This document shows, piece by piece, positions 56,214 through 64,000 of a DNA stretch of 64,000 nt; positions within the stretch are counted from its first letter, which is position 1, and each line of letters starts with the position of its first letter. Position numbers and translations under genes: made by a program. The stretch comes from JAGWRA01 sp963711505 (GTDB lineage Bacteria > Acidobacteriota > Vicinamibacteria > Vicinamibacterales > CAVVIG01), in the NCBI GenBank assembly GCA_963711505.1, contig CAVQEJ010000001.1, positions 248,001 to 312,000 of the forward strand, read 5' to 3'. Below the pieces are notes generated by a model. The model did not search any database and was not told where the DNA came from. It was given only the letters and a program-made list of their open reading frames with translations.

Positions 56214-58749
56214 ATGTCACGAGCTCCCCGTACCGCCCTGATCTACGTCGTCGTCCTGGTCGCCCTCGGCGTCCTGGTCGGCCAGGCCTACCATCCCGGC
56301 GCCACGACCCGCGCGCTGCCCGGTCCCGACAACGGCGCCACGCTGCTGCCGAACGGCTGGCGGATCGCGCCGGCCGGCGATCAGGTGACGCTCGGCAACA
56401 TGCCGTTGAAGATGATGGCGTCGCCCAACGGCCGCTATCTGGTCGTCAGCATGAGCGGCTTCCTGCAGCCGGGCCTCGTGGTCGTCGATACGAAGCTGAA
56501 GGACGTCGAGGAGCGGCGGCCGCAGGAGAACGCCTGGCTGGGCCTCGCGTGGAACCCGGACGGCTATCACATCTATGCGTCGGCGGCGAATGCGAACACC
56601 GTGAAGGAGTTCGGCTTCGCGGCCGGCATGGTGACGCGCGGGCGCGAGTTCCATCTGCCGCCCGCCGAGGGCGACACCTTCGTCGGCGGCCTGGCCGTCT
56701 CGCCCGACGGGCAGTCGCTGTACGCGGTGCGGGTGTTCGCGAAGTCGCTGAGCCGGATCGACCTGAAGACCGGCGAGGTGACGAAGACCATCGACTTCCC
56801 GGTCGAGCCGTACACCTGCCTGATGTCGCCCGACGGCAAGACCGTGTTCGTGTCGCTGTGGGGCGGCGCGAAGGTGCTGATGTTCGACGCCGACACGCTG
56901 GAGCAGACCGGCGAGGTGGCCGTGGGCGAGCATCCGAATTCCATGGCGGTGTCGGCCGACGGGACGCGGCTGTTCGTCGCCTGCGCGAACACCAACGCGG
57001 TCTACGCCATCGACGTCGCCGCGCGGAAGCCGACCGAGCAGATCGCCGTGTCGCTCTACCCGGACGCGCCGAACGGCTCGACGCCGAACGGGGTGGCGCT
57101 CTCGCCCGACGGGAAGACGCTCCTCGTCGCCAACGCCGACAACAACGACGTGGCGGTGGTGGACGTGTCGACCCCGGGGTCGAGCAAGGTGACGCGGGTT
57201 CATTCCGACCGGCTGGTATCCGACCGACGTCCTGTACAGCCGCGACGGCAGGCACCTCTACGTGCTCACCGGGAAGGGGCTCAGCAGCCGCGCGAATCCG
57301 GGCGGGCCGAGGCCCGAGCGGCGGCATCCCGACGGTCAGTACACCGCCAACATGCTGCAGGGGACCGTCGCCCTGCTCGCGACGCCCGATGCGGAGCAGC
57401 TGGCGAAGTACACGAAGACCGTGTACGCCTTGACGCCGTATCGCGACGCGACGCGGCTGACGCCGGCCGACGCGCCGGCCGGCTCGCCGATTCCAGCGAA
57501 GGTCGGAGAGGCGTCGCCGATCAAGCACGTCTTCTACATCATCCGCGAGAACCGGAGCTACGACCAGGTGCTCGGCGACGTGAAGAACGGCAACGGCGAT
57601 CCGTCGCTGACGCTGTTCGGCCAGAAGGTGACGCCGAACGCCCACGCGCTCGTCCACCAGTTCGTGCTGCTGGACAACTTCTACGTGAACGCCGAGGTCA
57701 GCTACGACGGCCACGAGTTCTCCACCGCCGCCTACGCGAGCGACGCCGTGGAGAAGCTGTACCAGACCAATTACGCGGGCCGCGGCAGCCCGTACCTGGC
57801 CGAAGGCGTGGGGCCGAACCGGAACAAGTACGGCGACCTCGCCTCGCCGGCCGAGGGGTACATCTGGGATTTCTGCAAGCGGGCCGGCGTGAGCGTGCGC
57901 GACTACGGCGAGTTCGTCCACGAGATGCGCGGGCCGCAGGGCGCCCCGGAGGGGCCGCGCGGCGACGCGGGCGCCGAGGCGGCGAGCGTGCCCGGTCTCG
58001 AAGGGCTGATCGATCCGGAGTACCCCCAGTTCAACCTGAAGATCACCGATCAGCATCGCGTCGACGTCTGGCAGAAGGACTTCGCCGCCTACGTGCAGAA
58101 CGGTAACCTGCCGCAGCTGTCGATCATCCGCCTGCCGAACGACCATACGGCCTACACGACGCCCGGCCTGCCGATTCCGCGCGCGATGGTCGCGGACAAC
58201 GACCTCGCGCTGGGCCGGATCGTCGAGACGATCTCGCACAGCCCCTACTGGAAGGACTCGGCGATCTTCATCGTCGAAGACGACGCGCAGAACGGCCCCG
58301 ACCACGTGGATGCCCACCGGTCGGTGGCCTTGATGATCAGTCCGTACGTCCGTCACGGCGCGGTCGATCACACGATGTACACCACGTCTGGCATCCTGCG
58401 GACGATGGAGCTGATTCTCGGCGTGCCGCCGATGAGCCAGTACGACGCAGCGGCGACGCCCGCCTACAACGCCTTCCAGGCGAAGCCCGACCTGACGCCG
58501 TTCGTGCACCTGGCGAATCAGGTGCCGCTCGACGAACTGAACTCGCGCATGGCCTACGGCGCGGCCGTCTCGAAGCGGATGAATCTGGCGGAAGCCGATC
58601 GGGTGCCCGACCTGCTGGGAGACGAGATCCTCTGGAAGGCGATCAAGGGGGCGGATTCCGTGATGCCGCCGCCGCGGCATGCGGCGTTCGTGCATACGGT
58701 GAAGAACACGGCGCTGCCGGATGACGACGGGGACGGGGATCAGCGTTAG
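56214..58749 (+). CDS. bifunctional YncE-like beta-propeller / alkaline-phosphatase-superfamily protein; one apparent +1 break
   Basis: 844 residues after correction. The N-terminal membrane or signal helix (about 7-23) is followed by a seven-bladed YVTN/YncE propeller (about 35-380; LAVSPDGQSLYAVRVFAKSL, MAVSADGTRLFVACANTNAV, VALSPDGKTLLVANADNNDV). The C-terminal phosphoesterase domain (about 430-760) has HVFYIIRENRSYDQVLGDV, NFYVNAEVSYDGHEFSTAAY and IFIVEDDAQNGPDHVDAHRS. The last is a metal-binding DxHxxxH-like segment, as in phospholipase-C/acid-phosphatase relatives. Removing one G at 57197-57199 joins the parts (SSKVTRFIPTGWYPTDVLYS). The substrate is unknown. Confidence 0.85.
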
Positions 58750-59076
58750 CGCGCCTGCGGCCATGCGAGCCCGAGGACATGTACATCCGAGGGCGAGCAT
58801 CGGCGTCAGTTCGCGGCGGGGGTGGGGCCCCGCCGCCATTGAATAACGCTGATCCAGTCCGTGACTATGCTCTTCGCCTCGTACCGCATCGCCACCGCTC
58901 CCGAGCTGGAACTCGTGCCGGCCGACGAGCTTCAGGTCGACGTACTTCGACAGTCCGGCGAACGACGTCGGCCCAAAGCACGCGAGTCGGTCCGTCAGTT
59001 GGTGCCCGCCGGCGGCGTCGACGCCTGTTAGACAGCGCCCGCCCGCCAGCGGTATCGTAGGAGCGGAGATCGCCCC
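58750..59076. other. 327-bp intergenic region before hicBA
   Basis: Holds a palindrome with centre GGGGCCCC (58815-58838). A minus-strand stretch (about 58870-59010) reads protein-like (FAGLSKYVDLKLVGRHEFQL) but has no intact frame and may be a gene remnant. Confidence 0.35.
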
Positions 59077-59292
59077 ATGCACAACGAGTTCACGGCCGTC
59101 TTCGAACGGGACGGCGAATGGTACATCGCGTACTGTCCCGAGATTCCGGGGGCCAACGGCCAGGGCCTCACCAAAGACGAGGCCCGTCGCAGCCTGGCTG
59201 ACGCCATTGCGTTGATCCTCGATGACCGGCGTCAGGAAGGCCTGCGCGGTGTGCCCCCGGACGCGGAACGCGACACCGTGATCCTCCCGTGA
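59077..59292 (+). CDS. hicB: HicB-like antitoxin
   Basis: 71 residues: the partial RNase-H-like HicB fold (FTAVFERDGEWYIAYCPEIP, GANGQGLTKDEARRSLADAI). There is no separate HTH/RHH domain in the short tail, so autoregulation may be weak. It lies directly 5' of hicA with a GTGA overlap; the antitoxin-first order is a known variant. The start follows GTAGGAGCGG. Confidence 0.88.
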   Translation: MHNEFTAVFERDGEWYIAYCPEIPGANGQGLTKDEARRSLADAIALILDDRRQEGLRGVPPDAERDTVILP

Positions 59293-59483
59293 AGCGAAGC
59301 AGCCTGCTGCAGCACCTCCGTAGGCATGGCTGTCAACTGAAACGCGAAGGCGCCGCGCATTCGCTCTGGACGAACCCCAACACCGGCGCCGTGGAAGCAA
59401 TCCCCCGCCACACCGAAATCAGCAACGTCCTCGCCCGCAAGATCTGTCGTGGGCTTTCGGTGCCTGAAATCGGCCAGTCGTAA
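59289..59483 (+). CDS. hicA: HicA-like mRNA interferase toxin
   Basis: 64 residues, the usual HicA size. dsRBD-like fold with LLQHLRRHGCQLKREGAAHS, where the conserved His of the GxxH-type motif cleaves mRNA, followed by AIPRHTEISNVLARKICRGL. GTG start overlapping the hicB stop ensures coupled translation. Toxin and antitoxin both appear intact. Confidence 0.88.
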   Translation: MKRSSLLQHLRRHGCQLKREGAAHSLWTNPNTGAVEAIPRHTEISNVLARKICRGLSVPEIGQS

Positions 59484-59533
59484 TCCTCCCGCCTGACGGA
59501 TCGCGTTCATTGACCCCGGCGAGCCGCGCTCTC

Positions 59534-61200
59534 TCAGTGCGCCATCGCCGCGTAGATCTGCTTCAGTACTTCCGCGTGCGTCATGCCGCCGTTCCAGCCG
59601 TGCGGCTTCTCGGGACGGCCGAACTCGAACGTTCCTTCGTAATGGGGATGCTCCGTCGTCTTCAGGAAGTCCTGCAGCCCGTACACGCCCAGGTTGAGGT
59701 AGTAGCTATCCATGTCGCCGACGTAGACGTGGATCTTGTTCACCAGCTTCGGACCCACGGTCGCCCAGTTCTGTTTCAGGTAGGCGGTGATGTCGTAGCC
59801 GTGGTCGCGGGCGTAGTCGACAGCGGTGCGGTCGACCGCGCCGGTCTGCGGATTCCACAGGCCCACCGGGTAGCCATCCGGGCCGACGGGCCCGAAGACG
59901 GCGAAGAAGGCGTCGAGCTGCTGATCCGAGCGCCCGTGGCTGCCGAGCACGGCTTCGGCGCGGGTCATCTCCTGGTACGTGGTGAGCGGCTGGCCGTCGG
60001 GCTGGCGGGCCATGTAGCGCGGCACCTTGTGCCATTCCGTCGAGACCGGCGCCCAGAAGGCATTGGCATCGTCGTAGAGATTCGACGCTCTGGAAGTGAT
60101 GGAAATCGAGCGGATCGGGGTAGAAGGTCCAGGTGCCGCCGAAGACGTCGGGGTGCTTCACCTCGAGCGCGATCGATTCCCAGCCGCCGGTGGAGCCGCC
60201 GGTGAGCATGCGGTCGGCGGGCTTGCGGATGATGCGGAAGTGGGTCTCGACGTAGGGAATCAGCTCCTGGAGGATCGCGTCGCCGTAGGGGCCGTCGTTG
60301 GCGGAGTTCACGGCGTACGAGTCGTCGTAGTAGGGCGTGGGGTGCTGGAACGTGACGACGATCATCTTCGGGAACTTCGGCGACGACCACTCCTGGTAGA
60401 ACTCGTAGCCGGTCTCCGTGCCGTCCACTTCCCGCCGGTGCTGCTCGCGGTCGGTCGGCTTGCTTGCGACCGTCGTGAAGCCGTAGGGCGCCCTGAGGCT
60501 GAAGTGTCCCTGCAGGTAGACCACCGGGTAGCTGGTGTGAGGATGCTGGTCGTAGCCCTGCGGCAGCAGGACCGTCGCGCCGAGGTACATCGGGTGTCCC
60601 CAGAACTTCGTCAGCATGGGGCTCTGCATCTTGACGCGCTTCACCCACTGCGTGTCGGCCGGCACCTTCACCGGCGGCAGCACCGTGGCGGTGGAGAGCG
60701 CGACGTTGAATCCCTGGCCGGGGTCGAGGTGCACCTTCTGGACGGCGCTCACCAGGTTGCCGGGCGAGACGTTGAATTGCTGGCCCTCCCACTGGTCCAT
60801 GTGGGCCCAGATCACGTGACCGTCGGCGCGGGGGAAGCGGGTGTAGACGTCCATCAACGCCTGGACGTAGTAGTCGCCCGCGGGGAGATCGCGCAGCGAG
60901 GCGAGCGGGGCGCCGGCGGACGTGGCGTCAATGACGGCCGGCTTCCCGGGCGCGAGCTGGCTGACGTCGACCGCGAAGAACGGGAGGTTGCCGCCGTAGC
61001 CGAGCGACTGCAGTCGCGGCTCGGGCTTGGGCTTCGTGGTGATGAAGATGAAGGCGCGGCCGGTAATCGGGCCGTCGTGGGCGGCAGCCGGGAAACGACA
61101 CCGTGAACTGCGCCGTGTGCGCCGGGGCGTGCGTCGTCGAACAGCTCACGGCAGCCAGCAGGCCGAAGCTCAGCAGCAACAACCATCCGCGGGAACGCAT
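59534..61200 (-). CDS. secreted esterase-like alpha/beta hydrolase; two apparent +1 breaks
   Basis: 554 residues after correction. A lipoprotein-type signal (MRSRGWLLLLSFGLLAAVSC, lipobox near Cys20) is followed by an N-terminal beta domain (about 30-190) and an esterase-D-like hydrolase with PVVYLQGHFSL, the nucleophile in LTGGSTGGWESIALE, and a late MTHAEVLKQIYAAM. Breaks at about 61088 (rejoins as FPAAAHDGPITGRAFIF) and 60081 (rejoins as SVDLYDDANAFWAP). The 5' end, including the signal peptide and upstream sequence, is duplicated at 63214-63415. Confidence 0.82.
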
Positions 61201-61441
61201 ATGGGGTCCTCCAATCGCGTGCGAGTCTACCTGAAACGGGGCGGAGCTCGCTCCAGACTGTTCCCACGCCTTGAAAGAAGCCCAGCCCGACTTACTCCTT
61301 CATCGCAAGGCCGGCGAGCACCCGCCGCATCGCCGCGATCTCTGCCTTCCACCGCTCTCGATACGCCATTTCCATGGCAAGCACGACCTTCCACAATCAG
61401 CAACCACCGACGGCTGCAGGCGCGCGTTGGGCTGCCTGCCG
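61201..61441. other. intergenic region with a possible gene remnant
   Basis: Upstream part of the esterase gene (the segment repeated near 63360-63415). A short minus-strand frame 61292-61375 (RERWKAEIAAMRRVLAGLAM) resembles the start of YdeI/DUF1801-like proteins but ends early. Low certainty. Confidence 0.25.
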
Positions 61442-61954
61442 TCAGCAGCCGGCTTCGCGGAACTCTGTCGCGAACTTCACCAGGCCACTGACGTCGTTCA
61501 ACGCGCCCTTTCTCAGCTCCAGTACCATGAACGCATCGCCGGCCTGGTATTCATTCTCCAGGCCGAACTGCCTGGCCTGTGTGAAACCGAAGCGTGGGTA
61601 GTAGTCGACATGGCCCAGGACGACCGCAAGGTCGCAGCCAGCCGCTCGACACGCTGCGAGCCCGTGGTGCACGAGTTGCGAGCCAATGCCCCTGTTCTGA
61701 AGCTCTGGCAGCACGCTCATGGGTGCCAGCCCGACACCGCGGACGCCGAAAGGCGCACGTTCGAGAGTGACGGGCGAAAACAGGATATGTCCGACGACAC
61801 GATCGTTCTCCTGCGCCACGAGTGACACCGTTGCCTTGCCGGCCTTCCGAAGGGCGTCGACCAGTCCCGCTTCGGCCACGCCTCCGAAGGCCCGTTCGTT
61901 GACGCCACGAATGGCGGCGACGTCGTCAGGACGTTCCGGCCGGACCGTCGTCAT
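61442..61954 (-). CDS. GNAT-family N-acetyltransferase
   Basis: 170 residues. GNAT fold: VRPERPDDVAAIRGVNERAF, then VVGHILFSPVTLE, the acetyl-CoA loop LPELQNRGIGSQLVHHGL (RGIG) and VLGHVDYYPRFGFTQARQFG, as in YhbS-like members. The substrate is unknown. ATG 61954. It lies 34 bp after the GrpB-like gene on the same strand. Confidence 0.9.
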   Translation of the reverse strand: MTTVRPERPDDVAAIRGVNERAFGGVAEAGLVDALRKAGKATVSLVAQENDRVVGHILFSPVTLERAPFGVRGVGLAPMSVLPELQNRGIGSQLVHHGLAACRAAGCDLAVVLGHVDYYPRFGFTQARQFGLENEYQAGDAFMVLELRKGALNDVSGLVKFATEFREAGC

Positions 61955-61988
61955 CCCCCGCAACTCCCGTCGGCCCGACGGCCGGCCC

Positions 61989-62600
61989 TCACCCGCGGCC
62001 GCCCTTTGTTGGCGCGGTCGACCCGTCCAGTGTCTTGTTCGGCAGCTCGCTTGCTTGGAACAATTCTCGCGGATAGCCTCCACGTAACGCCCTCGCCACA
62101 ATTCGCTCGATGAAGTGGGACTTCGCGCGCGCGTACGCTTCACGAGATTCGCGATCGGTCGCCGCGAGTCGGCTGGCCAGGCTCTGTTTGAGGTGTTCGT
62201 ATTCGCGAGCTGTGGCGGCGTGGTCGCGAAGATAGTCGCGAAAGGCCAACGTCCGCCGCTCTTCAGCCCCGCCGTGTGCGACGACGTGGACATGGTGGCT
62301 GTGAGGCCAATGGGCCGGCCGATGGAAGAATGGGCAGAACGAGTCGTCGGGATCAGGCACGTGGACGTATCCGATGTTCTGAAGCCGGTCTCGGTACGCC
62401 GCAATGGGCTGAAGTGCGGCGACTGACACTTGGATATCGAGAATGGGCTTCGCGCTGAGCCCGGGAACGGCTGTGGAGCCGTTGTGGTCGATGCGCACGG
62501 CCAGAGTTCCGAGCACCGTACGAAGGCGGACCGCCTCCGATTCGAAAGCCGCCGGCCAGGCCGGATCGTAGGGCACGACTTCAAGTGGCTTGTCTGTCAT
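61989..62600 (-). CDS. GrpB family protein (UPF0157)
   Basis: 203 residues, nucleotidyltransferase-fold family. VVPYDPAWPAAFESEAVRLR, then RIDHNGSTAVPGLSAKPILD with the GS-type active-site motif and DIQVSV, then HVHVVAHGGAEERRTLAFRD and YEHLKQSLASR. Family function is poorly known; some members are fused to dephospho-CoA kinase. Intact; ATG 62600. Confidence 0.92.
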   Translation of the reverse strand: MTDKPLEVVPYDPAWPAAFESEAVRLRTVLGTLAVRIDHNGSTAVPGLSAKPILDIQVSVAALQPIAAYRDRLQNIGYVHVPDPDDSFCPFFHRPAHWPHSHHVHVVAHGGAEERRTLAFRDYLRDHAATAREYEHLKQSLASRLAATDRESREAYARAKSHFIERIVARALRGGYPRELFQASELPNKTLDGSTAPTKGGRG

Positions 62601-62816
62601 GCGTGGCTATCTTGTCGTCTGCTCACGAGGCGGCACACTGAGATGCCTGGCCAGGTATGAGCCGCGGCGCGTCTCTTTCGCCGTCAGCTCCATGCCCTGT
62701 TGGGAAACCATTCGGCTGTTGGCAGAGTAAGGCCGACCGATGGCGGCGTAAGCCCGAAGATGATCACCACCAAAGCACTGTTCCTGGCCTGAGTCATGTC
62801 CAGATTTGGCCGGGAC

Positions 62817-63188
62817 CTATCTTGGGCCCAAGGCTGTAGGATGCTTTGGTTGATAAAGACCGACCTCGCCTCCGCCGGGAAGTCGAATCTTCGTGATGGA
62901 GCCCCATCGCGCTTCCTGAATCTGAGAGCACTCGACGCTCTTCTTCGCGAGAGAATCCATCTCGGCCTTCAGATCGTCGCACATGAAATAGAGTTCGTGG
63001 ACGCCATTCTCATCGGACGGGTGAAATGCAGCTTCTGCTGGCGGCAAGGCGAAGATCAGCCAGCCATGACCTGCATCCACGGATTGGAATCCGAGGACAT
63101 CGCGAAGAAATGCCCGGTCCATTTCGGCGTTCTTGGTGTAGATAACCACGTGCGCACCAGAAATCACCTGCTCCTCCTGAGAGTGCAC
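62817..63188 (-). CDS. VOC-family (glyoxalase/dioxygenase-like) protein
   Basis: 123 residues, two beta-alpha-beta-beta-beta units: VISGAHVVIYTKNAEMDRAF then FLRDVLGFQSVDAGHGWLIF; second unit HELYFMCDDLKAEMDSLAKK and ITKIRLPGGGEVGLYQPKHP. Metal ligands are not certain. Enzyme or resistance-like binding protein; the function cannot be read. The gap 62601-62816 holds no gene. Confidence 0.82.
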   Translation of the reverse strand: MHSQEEQVISGAHVVIYTKNAEMDRAFLRDVLGFQSVDAGHGWLIFALPPAEAAFHPSDENGVHELYFMCDDLKAEMDSLAKKSVECSQIQEARWGSITKIRLPGGGEVGLYQPKHPTALGPR

Positions 63189-63213
63189 CCGGAATTCCCG
63201 GAAGGCTGCCCAA

Positions 63214-63357
63214 CTATTCTTGACGTAGACCGCTGAGCCCGCTCTGATGTCCGACTGCCGCCGCGGCTCGAGCGTGCGCCGGGGCGTGCCTCGTCGTGCA
63301 GCCCAGCGTGGTGAGCAGGCCGCAGCTCAGCAGCAACAACCATCCGCGGGAACGCAT
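63214..63357 (-). pseudogene. duplicated 5' fragment of the esterase gene
   Basis: Encodes MRSRGWLLLLSCGLLTTLGC then TTRHAPAHA, nearly the same as the esterase signal peptide at 61200, then diverges and stops after 47 residues. The upstream sequence (63358-63415) also matches the esterase upstream sequence, so promoter and signal were copied together. No enzyme follows. Confidence 0.75.
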
Positions 63358-63455
63358 AGGGTTCTCCAATCGCGTGCGAGTCGACCTGAAACGGGGCGGG
63401 GCCTGGCCCCATACCGCAATGGATGTTGATGCCGTCTGCTTCGCAACGAGCCTGC

Positions 63456-63842
63456 TCATTGGCCCTGAGGCGGCTGCCACAGCTCGACCTTGTTTCCCTC
63501 GGGATCGATGACCCAGGCAAACGTCCCGTACTCGGAGTCGTCAATCTTCTCGAGCACGTTGCAACCTTCTTCCTTCAGGGCCGTGACCAGGGCATGGAGG
63601 TCTTCCACGCGGTAATTGACCATGAAGGGAGCGGAGCTCGGAGCGAAGTGATCGCTCTCCTGCGGATCGATGCACCAGGCAGTGGTGCCGGCAACCGGCT
63701 TGCCCTCGGCGTCGGTCCAATCGAAGGCCGCTCCGCCCCAGACCTGGACGTCGATTCCCAGGTGCCGCTTGTACCAGGCCTGCAGGGATGGAGCGTCCTT
63801 GGCCTTGAAGAAGATGCCGCCGATGCCAGTGACTCGCTTCAT
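63456..63842 (-). CDS. VOC-family protein, glyoxalase-like
   Basis: 128 residues. VTGIGGIFFKAKDAPSLQAW and YKRHLGIDVQVWGG (unit 1), then PFMVNYRVEDLHALVTALKE and GTFAWVIDPEGNKVELWQPP (unit 2), the DPEGNxxELWxP ending being typical of VOC proteins. The late Glu of KVELWQ is a likely metal ligand. GGAGGT before the ATG at 63842 fixes the start. Confidence 0.9.
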   Translation of the reverse strand: MKRVTGIGGIFFKAKDAPSLQAWYKRHLGIDVQVWGGAAFDWTDAEGKPVAGTTAWCIDPQESDHFAPSSAPFMVNYRVEDLHALVTALKEEGCNVLEKIDDSEYGTFAWVIDPEGNKVELWQPPQGQ

Positions 63843-64000
63843 GTGACCTCCGATGCGCAGTGGTGGTGGGAGGAGCATTTCTTCCGCAGCCTGACGTCCG
63901 GCATCAGCGGTGGCGTAGCCGTCCGCTCGCACGAGTAGTCAGACCTCTGACGTCGCCGTGCGCCAATACCGCTCGACCACGCAGCAGCGAAACACCGCAG

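Noticed and set aside
59020..59032. GTTAGAC, an integron attC core-like site before hicBA
   Set aside because: No partner RYYYAAC at suitable distance and no integrase; likely chance.
17411..61089. Pervasive programmed +1 frameshifting or a frameshift-suppressing tRNA
   Set aside because: No shared slippery codon, stop codon or structure at the sites. Each is a simple base duplication, and other conserved genes have none.

Overview
High-GC bacterial DNA from a free-living heterotroph. The gene mix suggests Acidobacteriota, class Vicinamibacteria: several large exported peptidases and esterases, a VWA protein of the acidobacterial type, SpoIIE-type phosphatases, a PadR regulator, and an NtrC-type regulator. 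This placement is an inference from gene content only. There is no rRNA, tRNA, CRISPR array or complete insertion sequence.

Layout. 0-10 kb is regulatory: an NtrC-family response regulator, a small HTH plus stand-alone kinase-dimerisation-domain pair, a FliA-like sigma factor, a hybrid histidine kinase, a PCYCGC protein with an in-frame TGA, an SDR enzyme and a diguanylate cyclase. 9-31 kb is mostly housekeeping and envelope: an EamA exporter, a YhaM-like nuclease, FabZ-like and gamma-glutamyltranspeptidase genes, an S9 peptidase, a GAF-SpoIIE phosphatase, glutamine synthetase, a PDZ protein, an FkbM methyltransferase, a sensor-like GAF protein, PadR, DsbD, NuoG and an M1 peptidase. 31-41 kb holds an aminotransferase/AI-2E/GT-C operon, a VWA-OmpA pair, a second SpoIIE phosphatase and an M3 peptidase. 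41-49 kb holds small accessory genes, an alcohol dehydrogenase/TetR pair, an Hsp70-like protein and an amidase. 49-56 kb is one minus-strand block: a NitT/TauT-type ABC transporter followed by acvB-mprF (lysyl-phosphatidylglycerol turnover). 56-64 kb carries a YncE/alkaline-phosphatase fusion, hicBA, an exported esterase and a run of small single-domain genes.

The most interesting observation is the PCYCGC protein at 6411-7043 (minus). Its conserved Cys-Gly-Val-Cys motif is encoded as TGA-Gly-Val-Cys. The frame stays open for 49 well-conserved codons past the TGA, and a SECIS-like hairpin begins just after it. This fits a UxxC selenoprotein.

Reading caution: eleven coding loci, plus one permease/ATPase gene junction, only make sense if one extra base is removed at each of 19 places. 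At all 19 places the extra base can be explained as a duplicated neighbour. After removal every affected gene length is a multiple of three. One place (ggt/fabZ) looks like the reverse, a lost base. These look like residual assembly insertions, so I annotate the genes as whole and note each break.

The intergenic spaces are rich in dispersed structure: a ~90-bp repeat in three copies, a 35-bp inverted pair, and many short elements built from degenerate 7-nt words, often arranged as inverted arms.
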